DNA of 31,954 nucleotides from positions 1 to 31,954 of the IMG/VR virus record IMGVR_UViG_3300034107_000661. One strand, 5' to 3'. Below the pieces are notes generated by a model that was given only the letters and a program-made list of their open reading frames with translations, did no database searches and was not told the origin of the DNA. The DNA is from a virus. Shown piece by piece: positions 1 through 6,770 of the stretch; the first letter of the stretch is position 1; the number at the start of each line of letters is the position of its first letter. The position numbers and the translations under genes were made by a program.

Positions 1-229
1 CGTCAGGTGCAATTTCAAACCCGATTGAATTTCTCAGGTATCCGGTTTGCTTGTGCGGTGGCGTGCCTGGTGCTGATGGTTCGCCGGGGAATGATCCTGC
101 CACCGACAATATTTCTTTTGTGAACTCATCCATTTTGAATGTGCAACGCTGAATAGCCTTGACCATCGCAACATGGACGTTGCGAGAATATTTATTACCA
201 CGCCATTTGACAGTGATATTTGTGGCCAT
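1..229 (-). CDS. HK97 gp10-like head closure/tail completion protein, C-terminus cut off by window edge
   Basis: Only the first 76 codons are visible; the reading frame is open to base 1. The gene starts with ATG at 229, 4 nt after the stop of the connector gene, with AGGG about 7 nt upstream. The protein begins MATNITVKWRGNKYSR, and near residues 50-70 it carries a Pro/Gly-rich stretch ending in HKQTGYLRNSI. That arrangement (GxPP then TGxLRxSI) is typical of the HK97 gp10 family, which joins the head-tail connector to the tail. Its place directly after the capsid and connector genes supports this. The assignment is family-based; the C-terminal half cannot be checked. Confidence 0.75.
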   Translation of the reverse strand, partial: MATNITVKWRGNKYSRNVHVAMVKAIQRCTFKMDEFTKEILSVAGSFPGEPSAPGTPPHKQTGYLRNSIGFEIAPD

Positions 230-233
230 TTGT

Positions 234-821
234 TTACCCTGCCGCCATGATTCTATAAGGTTGAATCAGTGTCGAAAGGAAGGGTGGCAAACCCTTCATA
301 AACGCGGTGTTCAGGACATAGCTATAATCGCCAATCGACTCGCTGGAAGCGACCGAGGATTTCGATTGCATATCCAACATCCAGCACATAAACGCACCTA
401 TGAGCATATCCTGCACTGTCTGGTCAAGCCCATCGCTGGTGTATGTGACGACGATATTCGAGATGCCCGGTGTCCAGCCTGAAAGCTGATTCTGAAAGCC
501 TTGATATTGTCGCGACAATCGACCATCGGAATCGAATTTCAATCCGGTGATGTCAGCGGAATTGCCGCTGATTACGACTGATATCAGTGCGGTGACGGGC
601 GAACAATTGAGCCACAGGATTGTCTGATTTTCACCTTTGAACGATTGTATTTTGGTTCCGGCGGAAATCTCGCGGCCAAGTGATTGCACCAAGAACGATT
701 CGGCGGCCATTGCAAGAGCCTGCAAAGGCCCCGGCGCAAGTGCGGCGAGTTGTGGATACAGATTGGTGACCGATGGCGAGATTGGCACGGTGGTATCTCT
801 TGAAATAGATCCCGCCTGCAC
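234..821 (-). CDS. Phage head-tail connector (gp6-like) protein
   Basis: This 195-aa protein would form the ring that attaches under the portal and closes the head after packaging. The N-terminal half is helical (LQALAMAAESFLVQSLGREI). A beta-rich middle follows (PVTALISVVISG ... GRLSRQY ... NIVVTYTSDG). The C-terminus has the SESIGDYSY motif, which is characteristic of gp6-like connector proteins, where it is often SEsiGDYSY. It lies between the capsid gene (stop at 870) and the gp10-like gene (start at 229), the normal HK97 order of capsid, connector, closure protein. Length is somewhat above the usual 100-190 aa. No enzymatic residues are expected. Confidence 0.75.
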   Translation of the reverse strand: MQAGSISRDTTVPISPSVTNLYPQLAALAPGPLQALAMAAESFLVQSLGREISAGTKIQSFKGENQTILWLNCSPVTALISVVISGNSADITGLKFDSDGRLSRQYQGFQNQLSGWTPGISNIVVTYTSDGLDQTVQDMLIGAFMCWMLDMQSKSSVASSESIGDYSYVLNTAFMKGLPPFLSTLIQPYRIMAAG

Positions 822-869
822 GGGGAAGACATGCAGGCGGGACGGGGCGGCGGAGAACTAAGCAACTAA

Positions 870-2321
870 TTACAGGGAGACAAGAACGCGGCCTGCGTTG
901 GGCTGTACGATCCGACCACCGCGACGAGCGCGAAGGACGAATTCGTACGCACCGTTTTTGTAAGCCGGTTGGTCGTTGACTTTGATGGTCGGACTGACCC
1001 GATCCAGCATGTAATACAACGACTTGAAATCAGCGTAATAAATAGCACGATTGCCAGTCGTGGCAAGATCTGCGACATTTTCAGAAATGATGATCGGACG
1101 CCCCAAAAGGCTACCGTTCAGCCAGGTGGATCCGCCACCGGGACTGTCACCGATGAATCCGTAATTCGGCATGAAGATCGGACGGCCCGCCGTGTCCAAA
1201 AGATTGGCGATCTTGCCCAGCGTGGTCGAATTCATCAACCATGCACCGTTCGTGCGGAACTGTTGCGGAGTGCCGTAGAACAGGGCTGAAAGGTCTTTGT
1301 ATGCGATCTTGTCGCCAGTCGATACAGTGCCTGTCACGGTTGTCAGTACGCTTGTTTCCGTCAGGCCATAAGGTTGACTCGAACCGGTTCCCGAAACGAT
1401 CGCAGCGTCAGTTGCAACCATCAAAGATTTTTGGAAAATATCGGGAATTAAGGTCGAAAGACCATAGGCGTTGTCTTCGAGGAGCGAGATCGAAAATAAG
1501 CCGTAGGCATAAACTTCGTTGACATTGATGTCGATCTGTTCGACCGTGAGGTTCGAGCCTTGATCGGTTGGGCTGGCTGGCGTTTCACCGCCCCATGTCA
1601 CCGTGACTGGATAGGCAGGGTACTTGCTGTCAGTCGTCTTGACCCGTGGAAAACGAGTCGTCAGAGCGGTTGTCGGGATGGTCCTGACGCTGTCTTGCAA
1701 CATGCCAGCCATCGGAGGTGTCATGATCAATTCTGACCACTGGATTGGCACCAGAGCAGCACCACCACCAGCTGTACCGGCGGCAACGCCTTCGGTAAAG
1801 GCTTTACGGACGATATCACCAGCCCCCGCGTAATCACGTCCACCGGATCGCATGAACTTGATGATTTCACGCTTGTATTCAGGAGTGCAAGCCTTCTCGA
1901 TCGTGTCGATCGAATAACCTTCGGAAAGGTATGCTTCGACTGTCGCGCCTTTTGGCTCGATTTCAGGCAGGAAAGCCTTGTTTACAAGATTAACCTTGTA
2001 CCCACCGTTAACCATGCCAGGCTGCGCCGTGTAGCCAGCCGGAGTGCCCTTGACATCGTAGGCCGATGCGGGTCGATTGGTGGCAGGAACTTGTGTCTCC
2101 CATGCGTTGTGGGCGGTGACGCTGGCTTGCAACTGGGTGCGGGAGGCGTCGATATCCTGTGACTTGGTGATAGCGGCACGGTTCGCAACTAGTCGCGATT
2201 GTACCGATGTCATTTCAGCCGCTTCTTCGGCGGTGTAACTGGATTTGGCGAGGAGTTCCGAAGCACGCGCCGAGAGGCTGGTGGCTTCGGACTGCAAAAC
2301 AGCAATCTCGGAATTAAGCAT
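870..2321 (-). CDS. Major capsid protein, HK97 fold, with N-terminal scaffolding (delta) domain
   Basis: The protein is 483 aa. Residues 1-60 are a Glu/Ala-rich coiled coil (SEIAVLQSEATSLSARAS...), as in the HK97 delta domain that is cut away by the prohead protease. The rest has the look of the phage_capsid family: an elongated E-loop-like region, a central TDAAIVSGTGSSQPYGLT segment, the WLMNSTTLGKIANLLD stretch, and a C-terminal beta strand with RARRGGRIVQPNAG. SD AAAAGG lies 7 nt before ATG 2321. The gene is separated from its cognate protease (9.6 kb) by about 7 kb of tail-fibre and secreted-protein genes, which is unusual. Family assignment is firm; the cleavage site was not determined. 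Confidence 0.93.
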   Translation of the reverse strand: MLNSEIAVLQSEATSLSARASELLAKSSYTAEEAAEMTSVQSRLVANRAAITKSQDIDASRTQLQASVTAHNAWETQVPATNRPASAYDVKGTPAGYTAQPGMVNGGYKVNLVNKAFLPEIEPKGATVEAYLSEGYSIDTIEKACTPEYKREIIKFMRSGGRDYAGAGDIVRKAFTEGVAAGTAGGGAALVPIQWSELIMTPPMAGMLQDSVRTIPTTALTTRFPRVKTTDSKYPAYPVTVTWGGETPASPTDQGSNLTVEQIDINVNEVYAYGLFSISLLEDNAYGLSTLIPDIFQKSLMVATDAAIVSGTGSSQPYGLTETSVLTTVTGTVSTGDKIAYKDLSALFYGTPQQFRTNGAWLMNSTTLGKIANLLDTAGRPIFMPNYGFIGDSPGGGSTWLNGSLLGRPIIISENVADLATTGNRAIYYADFKSLYYMLDRVSPTIKVNDQPAYKNGAYEFVLRARRGGRIVQPNAGRVLVSL

Positions 2322-2414
2322 GGTCGGTATACCTTTTCGCCGGGCTAAGTTAAGTCTGCGGCCTGCCCGTAAGAGCCACAGATAATCATGTACCTACATT
2401 ATCACCTAATCTGG

Positions 2415-3212
2415 TCACAACGCAAGTGCAGGTGCCGTGTCAGGCGTGATCGTTGCAATTGCCGAGACGGAATAGGCGTCGAAACCCCATCCTTGAATAT
2501 TCTTTTCGCACAACCACGCACGACCATTTTGACCCCATCGCGTGCCCCAACTGTTCTGCCAACGAATGAGCCATTGCCCATCTGGTGCACGTTTCATCCC
2601 TAAACCGCCCATCACAGCGTGGTTGTGCGAGCCTGAGCGGTTCGATGGGCATCCGTTCGCGTCCAATGCGTTGAAACCGGAATTGACTGGAACGCTGAAA
2701 TTAAACGGTCTTCGTAGTTGAGTTGCAACGCACAAATCGTCCCAAGTCAGGAGCGTCGTGCCGATTTCAATTTTGAACCGCTTGCAATCATTGCGTGCCT
2801 GTTGCTTGACTGAGGACGGGTTGATCGTGCCGAATGGAACCAACGAAGTCTCGCAAGTGCCTGACTTCTCCAAGAGTTGCAACGCCTCGGCAATGCTTGA
2901 CCCGGTATCCCAACCACGGCACAAGTCGGCATAAATCAGCCAGGGAGACAGTTCGATGTGTGGCTGACCGGCAATCCAGCGAGCCACTTCCAGCGATGTG
3001 GCTGCGGCGTGTCCGTTGCAGGCACCGAACTGGCCTTGATCTTTGATATTGATTGGGAAGTTGTCCGACTTCGTTAAGTCGAACTCCACCCATTCGCTTT
3101 GCGGGATGTCAGCCAGTGGCTGCGAACCGAGCTTGAGGCTGATGGACGGTGGGCGGTTGCCCATGCCACGCCAATCGTCCCCGAAACACGGGAATAGTTC
3201 GGGCTGGCTCAT
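2415..3212 (-). CDS. Papain-like (C1A) cysteine peptidase
   Basis: The protein is 265 aa. It shows the full papain active-site set: oxyanion Gln59 and nucleophile Cys65 in DQGQFGAC, His198 in NHAVMGGLG, and Asn220 in WQNSWGTRWGQNG. Spacing from Gln to Cys is six residues, as in papain. There is no obvious signal peptide or long propeptide; about 45 residues precede the catalytic domain. The start at 3212 forms an ATGA overlap with the stop of the upstream secreted protein gene. It sits at the end of a block encoding secreted and membrane proteins, just before the capsid. Possible roles are a virion-associated or lysis-related protease, or degradation of a host surface protein; the sequence does not say which. 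Confidence 0.88.
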   Translation of the reverse strand: MSQPELFPCFGDDWRGMGNRPPSISLKLGSQPLADIPQSEWVEFDLTKSDNFPINIKDQGQFGACNGHAAATSLEVARWIAGQPHIELSPWLIYADLCRGWDTGSSIAEALQLLEKSGTCETSLVPFGTINPSSVKQQARNDCKRFKIEIGTTLLTWDDLCVATQLRRPFNFSVPVNSGFNALDANGCPSNRSGSHNHAVMGGLGMKRAPDGQWLIRWQNSWGTRWGQNGRAWLCEKNIQGWGFDAYSVSAIATITPDTAPALAL

Positions 3213-3721
3213 TTGATCGCCTCCAAGATCGCCATAATATCGGCCAGATTGGCGGGTCGAATCACCTTGACCAGCTTACCGGATGCGTCCTGCAATATCA
3301 CACAAGGCGTGCCGGTGGATTGCAGCGACGCACGGAACCCAAGGCTGTCAACGTCCGATTCGGTTGCCAGATATGACCGGTAGTTGATCGCCTTGCGTTC
3401 GACCTCTGTTCTGAGGGCGGAATCGGTGCGCCACGCTGCCTGGTCGGGGTTGTCTGGGTCAACGATCACAGATAACCACTTGACGCCCGTGATGGGATCA
3501 GGGATCGGAATCGGGATCGGTCGTGGTTGTGGTCGCGGTGCGATATCGCCGGATCGGATTATCAACACTGTGCCGGACTGCTTGCCCACCAGGTAGGTGT
3601 TGCCACCATCGGTGATCGCCCAAGATGGTTCGGACATGGCTGGCAGGGAGGTTGCCACCATGTCAGCACCGTGAGCAGATGCACCGATCATAAGTAATCC
3701 GGCCAGAAATCGTCGCATCAT
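3209..3721 (-). CDS. Secreted protein with Pro-rich linker, function unknown
   Basis: The protein is 170 aa. Residues 1-19 (MMRRFLAGLLMIGASAHGA) look like a signal peptide. A small beta-rich segment follows, then an Arg/Pro and Ile/Pro linker around residues 62-76, then a helical and beta C-terminal part. The C-terminal piece GTPCVILQDASGKLVKVIRP has one Cys after a cis-Pro-like TP and faintly resembles a thioredoxin-fold C-terminus, but the CxxC motif is absent, so no function is assigned. SD GGGAGA lies directly before the start. The stop overlaps the papain-like protease start (ATGA), so the two are translationally coupled and may work together at the cell surface. Confidence 0.7.
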   Translation of the reverse strand: MMRRFLAGLLMIGASAHGADMVATSLPAMSEPSWAITDGGNTYLVGKQSGTVLIIRSGDIAPRPQPRPIPIPIPDPITGVKWLSVIVDPDNPDQAAWRTDSALRTEVERKAINYRSYLATESDVDSLGFRASLQSTGTPCVILQDASGKLVKVIRPANLADIMAILEAIK

Positions 3722-3960
3722 TCTCCCTTGTAAACGGCGTGCATCTGTGCCTTCTGACCGTCAATCAATTCGACCAGTTCGTCGGCGGAAATCGTGCCAG
3801 GCTCACCGGAGTCAAGCGTGTCAGCAATTCGCCTGAGCAATGCTGGCAATACTGACTGAATCAGCGGCACGGCTACCAGCCTGATCAGGGGCCAAAGGAT
3901 CGCGAATGGGATCACGGGGAACCCCATTTTATTTCGCTCGTCAGATGCGTTTGGTGTCAT
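3718..3960 (-). CDS. Small membrane-associated protein, unknown
   Basis: The protein is 80 aa. I chose ATG 3960 because it forms an ATGA overlap with the stop of the preceding gene; an upstream in-frame start at 4140 would lie wholly inside that gene. Residues 13-42 (GFPVIPFAILWPLIRLVAVPLIQSVLPALL) are strongly hydrophobic and could span the membrane or form an amphipathic hairpin. The C-terminal half is polar, with an acidic stretch (SADELVELIDGQK). It ends in an ATGA overlap with the secreted protein gene at 3721. It is part of the run of small envelope-directed proteins. No family was recognised; an accessory lysis role is conceivable only from context. Confidence 0.6.
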   Translation of the reverse strand: MTPNASDERNKMGFPVIPFAILWPLIRLVAVPLIQSVLPALLRRIADTLDSGEPGTISADELVELIDGQKAQMHAVYKGE

Positions 3961-4175
3961 TTGCATTTTCCGCCGCAACAGGTTTTGACAGGTCGGAGCA
4001 AGCGTCTTGCGTACTCTCGTCCGTAGGTCTTTTGCTTGTGTCCGTAAAATGCCAGCCACGCCGGTGGCCCATTGATGACAGTCACGGTGGTGGCAACTGT
4101 CAAGGATTCCTTGACAGTTGGACACTGACCGTTTTGGCACGCTTGAGCGGTGACGAAAAAGAGTTCTGCGAGCAT
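3957..4175 (-). CDS. Small Cys-rich secreted protein, unknown
   Basis: The protein is 72 aa. ATG 4175 was chosen because AAGG sits 8 nt upstream; a longer version from 4271 would overlap the holin-like gene. The N-terminus MLAELFFVTAQA resembles a short signal peptide. The mature part begins CQNGQCP and ends RPVKTCCGGKCK, giving five cysteines clustered at the two ends. Small secreted proteins with CxNGxCP starts and CCG-type ends occur in planctomycetes (recollection, not a search), which fits the inferred host. A 27-bp inverted repeat lies inside the reading frame (4094-4120), an odd feature for coding DNA. Confidence 0.5.
   Translation of the reverse strand: MLAELFFVTAQACQNGQCPTVKESLTVATTVTVINGPPAWLAFYGHKQKTYGREYARRLLRPVKTCCGGKCK
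4094..4120. repeat. Perfect 12-bp inverted repeat inside a small ORF
   Basis: The arms CAACTGTCAAGG and CCTTGACAGTTG are perfectly complementary and separated by only ATT. The loop is too short for a good RNA hairpin with all pairs formed, so a protein-binding palindrome is as likely as an RNA element. Confidence 0.7.
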
Positions 4176-4206
4176 GTGTTGAGCCTTGTTTTTGAGGATA
4201 TTAAGG

Positions 4207-4236
4207 GATGTTCCCGAAACAGATTTCGGGAACATC
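4207..4236. terminator. Strong 13-bp stem-loop in the gap before the small Cys-rich gene
   Basis: GATGTTCCCGAAA and TTTCGGGAACATC pair perfectly around a CAGA loop (UCUG on the minus strand). It lies between the holin-like gene stop (4243) and the next start (4175). No U-tract follows on the minus strand, so it may be a partial terminator, an attenuator or an RNA-processing site rather than a classical intrinsic terminator. Confidence 0.5.
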
Positions 4237-4242
4237 ACGAAG

Positions 4243-4515
4243 TCAATCTGGATCGGGAAAGCGTCGCTCAAGTTCTTTGAGTTTCAATTCCTTTTCGATC
4301 GCCATTTTTTCACGTTTGAGGCGTATCGAATAGATCGCCTGTATCACTCCCGCTGCCGTTGCCAGCATGGCGGGGATAGACCGAATGAATGCAATCACAA
4401 CTGATTCCTCCGGCTGAATTGCAACTTCTGCAACAGTCCAACCGGAATATAAGAACCAGATTGGGACAGTGAGAAGCGAATAATCAGCCGGCGTGGGAAT
4501 ATCAGTCGGTTGCAT
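4243..4515 (-). CDS. Holin-like small membrane protein with charged C-terminus
   Basis: The protein is 90 aa. Two hydrophobic segments, about residues 13-33 (SLLTVPIWFLYSGWTVAEVAI) and 38-62 (SVVIAFIRSIPAMLATAAGVIQAIY), are followed by a highly charged helix (RLKREKMAIEKELKLKELERRFPD). Two membrane spans plus a charged cytoplasmic tail match the general build of class II holins, but small phage membrane proteins of other function look the same. It is immediately downstream of another two-span protein gene (73 aa, 5-nt gap) and of a secreted nuclease. The family was not recognised beyond this architecture. Confidence 0.55.
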   Translation of the reverse strand: MQPTDIPTPADYSLLTVPIWFLYSGWTVAEVAIQPEESVVIAFIRSIPAMLATAAGVIQAIYSIRLKREKMAIEKELKLKELERRFPDPD

Positions 4516-4520
4516 TTATG

Positions 4521-4742
4521 TTAGCTCAGCGAGGGTGGGAGTTTATCGCCTGATGCGAGGTAGCGTGCAAGCTGTGCGACTGCAAATGTGATTGCAATTC
4601 CAAGCGGCGCGATGGTATCCACAATCTTAGGCAGATCCGCTTGGATCACGCCGACGGCTGTGATAGCCCCCACAATAGCAGCACGGATGATTGTTGAACG
4701 TGCTTGGTCGTAGTTGACTTGACCCAAAATATCTTTAATCAC
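4521..4742 (-). CDS. Holin-like small membrane protein
   Basis: The protein is 73 aa. An amphipathic N-terminus (MIKDILGQVNYDQARSTIIR) leads into a hydrophobic segment at about residues 21-36 (AAIVGAITAVGVIQAD) and a second at about 43-60 (IAPLGIAITFAVAQLARYL). The tail is short and polar. Size and the two spans fit a class II holin. The start overlaps the stop of the nuclease gene (ATGA at 4739-4742). With the 90-aa and 69-aa neighbours it gives three small two-span proteins within 1.5 kb, so which, if any, is the holin cannot be decided from sequence. Confidence 0.55.
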   Translation of the reverse strand: MIKDILGQVNYDQARSTIIRAAIVGAITAVGVIQADLPKIVDTIAPLGIAITFAVAQLARYLASGDKLPPSLS

Positions 4743-5278
4743 TTTTTTTCACCTTTCGTTGGTGGCCTCTTGCGAAACTCCCAAGGTGCAATCACATTGG
4801 GATCTGACCACAAGCCCCGGCTGGCTGTCTTGGCTTGTGTCTGAGCGGATTGTAATTGGGTATCGCGTTTGGCGTATTGTTCGTACCAGTGAGCAGCACC
4901 GATTTCAACCATTTTTGTGTTGATATCGACGCCGTCGCATTTGATGCGGGCGACGGTACGACCGTAAGTCTTGGCATTTGTTTCGGTAATTACCGTCACC
5001 TTCTTGCCGTAAACGAGTTGCGACAGCATGGCACGACTCGTAAAGCCGTAAGGCTGAGATCCCTTGTCATACTTGGTTTCGACCCGTTTTCCGTTCACGG
5101 TTTTGGTGCTGACTTTGATTTCAGGTGCGTCGATTCCATATAGACGGATTTCGATCTTATCCGGTGACCCCGACACCGTGACTTTAATCGTGTCGCCATC
5201 ATGCACGTCGGTGACGGTGGCATCGTATGGAGGTGGGAGAAATGCGAGTATGAGCGTGGCGAGCGTCGCTAAGATCAT
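4739..5278 (-). CDS. Secreted thermonuclease (staphylococcal nuclease-like)
   Basis: The protein is 179 aa. Residues 1-17 (MILATLATLILAFLPPP) are a signal peptide or membrane anchor. The SNase fold follows: Asp27 and Asp29 in VHDGDT, Arg45 and Asp50-Glu53 in RLYGIDAPE, and Arg107 in YGRTVAR. These correspond to the calcium-binding Asp21/Asp40 and catalytic Arg35, Glu43 and Arg87 of the S. aureus enzyme. The C-terminal GLWSDPNVIAPWEFR motif is also typical. It should cut DNA and RNA outside the cytoplasm in a Ca-dependent way. It is coupled by ATGA overlaps to genes on both sides. A role in host DNA breakdown at lysis or in DNA entry is inference. Confidence 0.93.
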   Translation of the reverse strand: MILATLATLILAFLPPPYDATVTDVHDGDTIKVTVSGSPDKIEIRLYGIDAPEIKVSTKTVNGKRVETKYDKGSQPYGFTSRAMLSQLVYGKKVTVITETNAKTYGRTVARIKCDGVDINTKMVEIGAAHWYEQYAKRDTQLQSAQTQAKTASRGLWSDPNVIAPWEFRKRPPTKGEKK

Positions 5279-5490
5279 TCTAAATCAGCTTTCTGGACTA
5301 GTAAAAGGTCGGATACATCAATCCAGGCCGTTTGTTCTCGCATGGACAGGAGCGGCCATTCCAGATCAAGAGCCGCGCGAACCGTTTCGGCATCGCGGGA
5401 ATCATCGTTTCCAGCCAATTGCAGATCATGGAGCTTGAGCAGGGATAAAAGGCAATTGCGAAAGTGGTTCGGTAGTTCAGGCTTGATCAT
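5275..5490 (-). CDS. Small soluble protein, unknown
   Basis: The protein is 71 aa. ATG 5490 was chosen because it overlaps the upstream gene stop (ATGA 5487-5490). Predicted mostly helical, with an acidic middle (GNDDSRDAETVRAALDLEWPLL) and no signal peptide, Cys pair or clear motif. It sits between a two-span membrane protein gene and the secreted nuclease gene and ends in an ATGA overlap with the latter. By position it could be a cytoplasmic partner such as an inhibitor of the nuclease, as for other toxic exported nucleases, but nothing in the sequence proves this. Confidence 0.6.
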   Translation of the reverse strand: MIKPELPNHFRNCLLSLLKLHDLQLAGNDDSRDAETVRAALDLEWPLLSMREQTAWIDVSDLLLVQKADLE

Positions 5491-5696
5491 GTGCCGTCCC
5501 CCTTTGGAACCGTAAAACAGTGGCCCAGCACAACGCCCATTCCTACGGCAAAGCCTAGGGATCGCTGATTGACTTCCCAGATTGCCTCGCTCCAGGTTGT
5601 GCCGCCTGACTGCCATTTGTAAAGGTCAACCAACAGCAGCACGATGGCTGCGGTGATTAACGCGATGAAATTTGTGGCAGCAGTCCTGAATTTCAT
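5487..5696 (-). CDS. Small two-span membrane protein, holin-like
   Basis: The protein is 69 aa. ATG 5696 was chosen for its ATGA overlap with the PEP-CTERM protein stop; the longer frame upstream lies inside that gene. Hydrophobic segments are at about residues 9-25 (NFIALITAAIVLLLVDL) and 45-60 (SLGFAVGMGVVLGHCF), joined by a short loop WQSGGTTWSEAIWEVN. The build matches small phage membrane proteins such as holins. It is third in a set of small membrane proteins in this block. Nothing distinguishes holin from antiholin or superinfection-exclusion protein. Confidence 0.55.
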   Translation of the reverse strand: MKFRTAATNFIALITAAIVLLLVDLYKWQSGGTTWSEAIWEVNQRSLGFAVGMGVVLGHCFTVPKGDGT

Positions 5697-6211
5697 TTCA
5701 CGCACCTTATGAGGATCGCCAAAGCTGACAGTATGCCAAGCAACCACGTACGAGGCTCTGGAACGGTGTTTCCAGTGATTTGGAGTGACAAGCCGGTTGC
5801 GTTCTGCGCCCACGCAATTGGGTTATCTGCCGAAATACCAAGGTAGTAAGTCGAGTTCGGGACCATCGGGATATCGAGGTGGAAAAATGGGATATTAGAG
5901 AACCCGATCAGGCTCACTTGGTCGGATGGAGTGTATTCCAATCGCATCTCGGTCATCCACCAGTCCACAGGCTTTTGCAGCAAGGGATCGTAAAATGACA
6001 GGTACAACGATCCAGTGAAACCGGCTGGCTTGTAGATATTGAGCCTGTAATCCCACAGTTCAGTGGAATCGCCAGAATTGAATGCCTGATATATCCACTG
6101 GTCTTTGCCTGTGTAGACAAGCCCCGTGATCGGCTCAGATAGGTTATCGAACAGGATCTCTGAACCTTGTGTTGGCAGTCCCAGAAATAACAGGAGCAGT
6201 AACTTTTTCAT
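5693..6211 (-). CDS. Secreted PEP-CTERM sorting-domain protein
   Basis: The protein is 172 aa. ATG 6211 starts a clear signal peptide (MKKLLLLLFLGLPTQGSE) and overlaps the preceding stop (ATGA). Residues about 20-145 are beta-rich with many Tyr/Trp and Gly and resemble secreted PEP-CTERM proteins with a jelly-roll-like body (inference). The C-terminus, from residue 150, is VPEPRTWLLGILSALAILIR followed by CVK: a VPEP motif, a hydrophobic span and a basic end. This is the canonical PEP-CTERM signal recognised by exosortase of Gram-negative envelope systems. The phage carries no exosortase in this window, so it would rely on a host enzyme. A surface role such as superinfection exclusion or adhesion is inference. 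Confidence 0.88.
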   Translation of the reverse strand: MKKLLLLLFLGLPTQGSEILFDNLSEPITGLVYTGKDQWIYQAFNSGDSTELWDYRLNIYKPAGFTGSLYLSFYDPLLQKPVDWWMTEMRLEYTPSDQVSLIGFSNIPFFHLDIPMVPNSTYYLGISADNPIAWAQNATGLSLQITGNTVPEPRTWLLGILSALAILIRCVK

Positions 6212-6762
6212 AGTGTCCCGTTTGCATTTGAAGGTGGTGCCCACAACACGGGCATTTCGGCGGCGAATTGGGCGGGTGTTGGGACGGCCCGTAACCCCGC
6301 CAGCACGTCTGATTCGATCTTGTACGCAACTTCGTAGCACTGCTGACGAAACGACTTAGCGGCAACCCCGTCAGCGGCCCATTGAGGCACCGGACTGTCA
6401 AACCATGTGATGGCCGATGAAATGGAGTCGAAGTCGCGTGGTGCAACCTGGGCGTCCATGTGCTGGTCTAAGAGTTGTTTGAGGATCGCTTTTTGTGACC
6501 TTAAATAAGCCATTTGCTCATCAGGTGTCAGCGTGACCACAGTCCATGTTTCGGTAACTTTCGATCCTACCAGTTTCAACGTCTGAAGCAGTCGAGTTGT
6601 CGCTGGATTGATTGTCGGCTTGACCGAAGGCGTGAACGGATAGAACCCGTATTGCGCGAGGATGTCAGCGTCCAGCGTGTGAAAGTTGCTCACGTTGGCG
6701 AAGGTCGTTGGCAACACTTGAGGTGATCCGATTTGACCGTTTTTGACTTGGCAGAATTGCAT
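6208..6762 (-). CDS. Tail-fibre-associated protein
   Basis: The protein is 184 aa. The N-terminus (QFCQVKNGQIGSPQVLPTTFANVSNFHTL) and the segment PSVKPTINPATTRLLQTL resemble short tail-fibre proteins that describe their own fields. The C-terminal part, LDQHMDAQVAPRDFDSISSAITWFDSPVPQWAADG, matches the helical module found near the end of many tail-fibre and fibre-assembly proteins, where a DxxAxxRxYDS pattern is followed by a Trp-rich helix. It ends in an ATGA overlap with the PEP-CTERM gene and follows the LamG adhesin. I infer a tail tip or fibre role; no exact family is assigned. Confidence 0.6.
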   Translation of the reverse strand: MQFCQVKNGQIGSPQVLPTTFANVSNFHTLDADILAQYGFYPFTPSVKPTINPATTRLLQTLKLVGSKVTETWTVVTLTPDEQMAYLRSQKAILKQLLDQHMDAQVAPRDFDSISSAITWFDSPVPQWAADGVAAKSFRQQCYEVAYKIESDVLAGLRAVPTPAQFAAEMPVLWAPPSNANGTL

Positions 6763-6770
6763 CTAGAGCC

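Noticed and set aside
3718-4140. Longer 140-codon version of the 80-aa gene
   Set aside because: The extra 60 codons fall wholly within the neighbouring Cys-rich gene in another frame, and ATG 3960 is coupled by ATGA.
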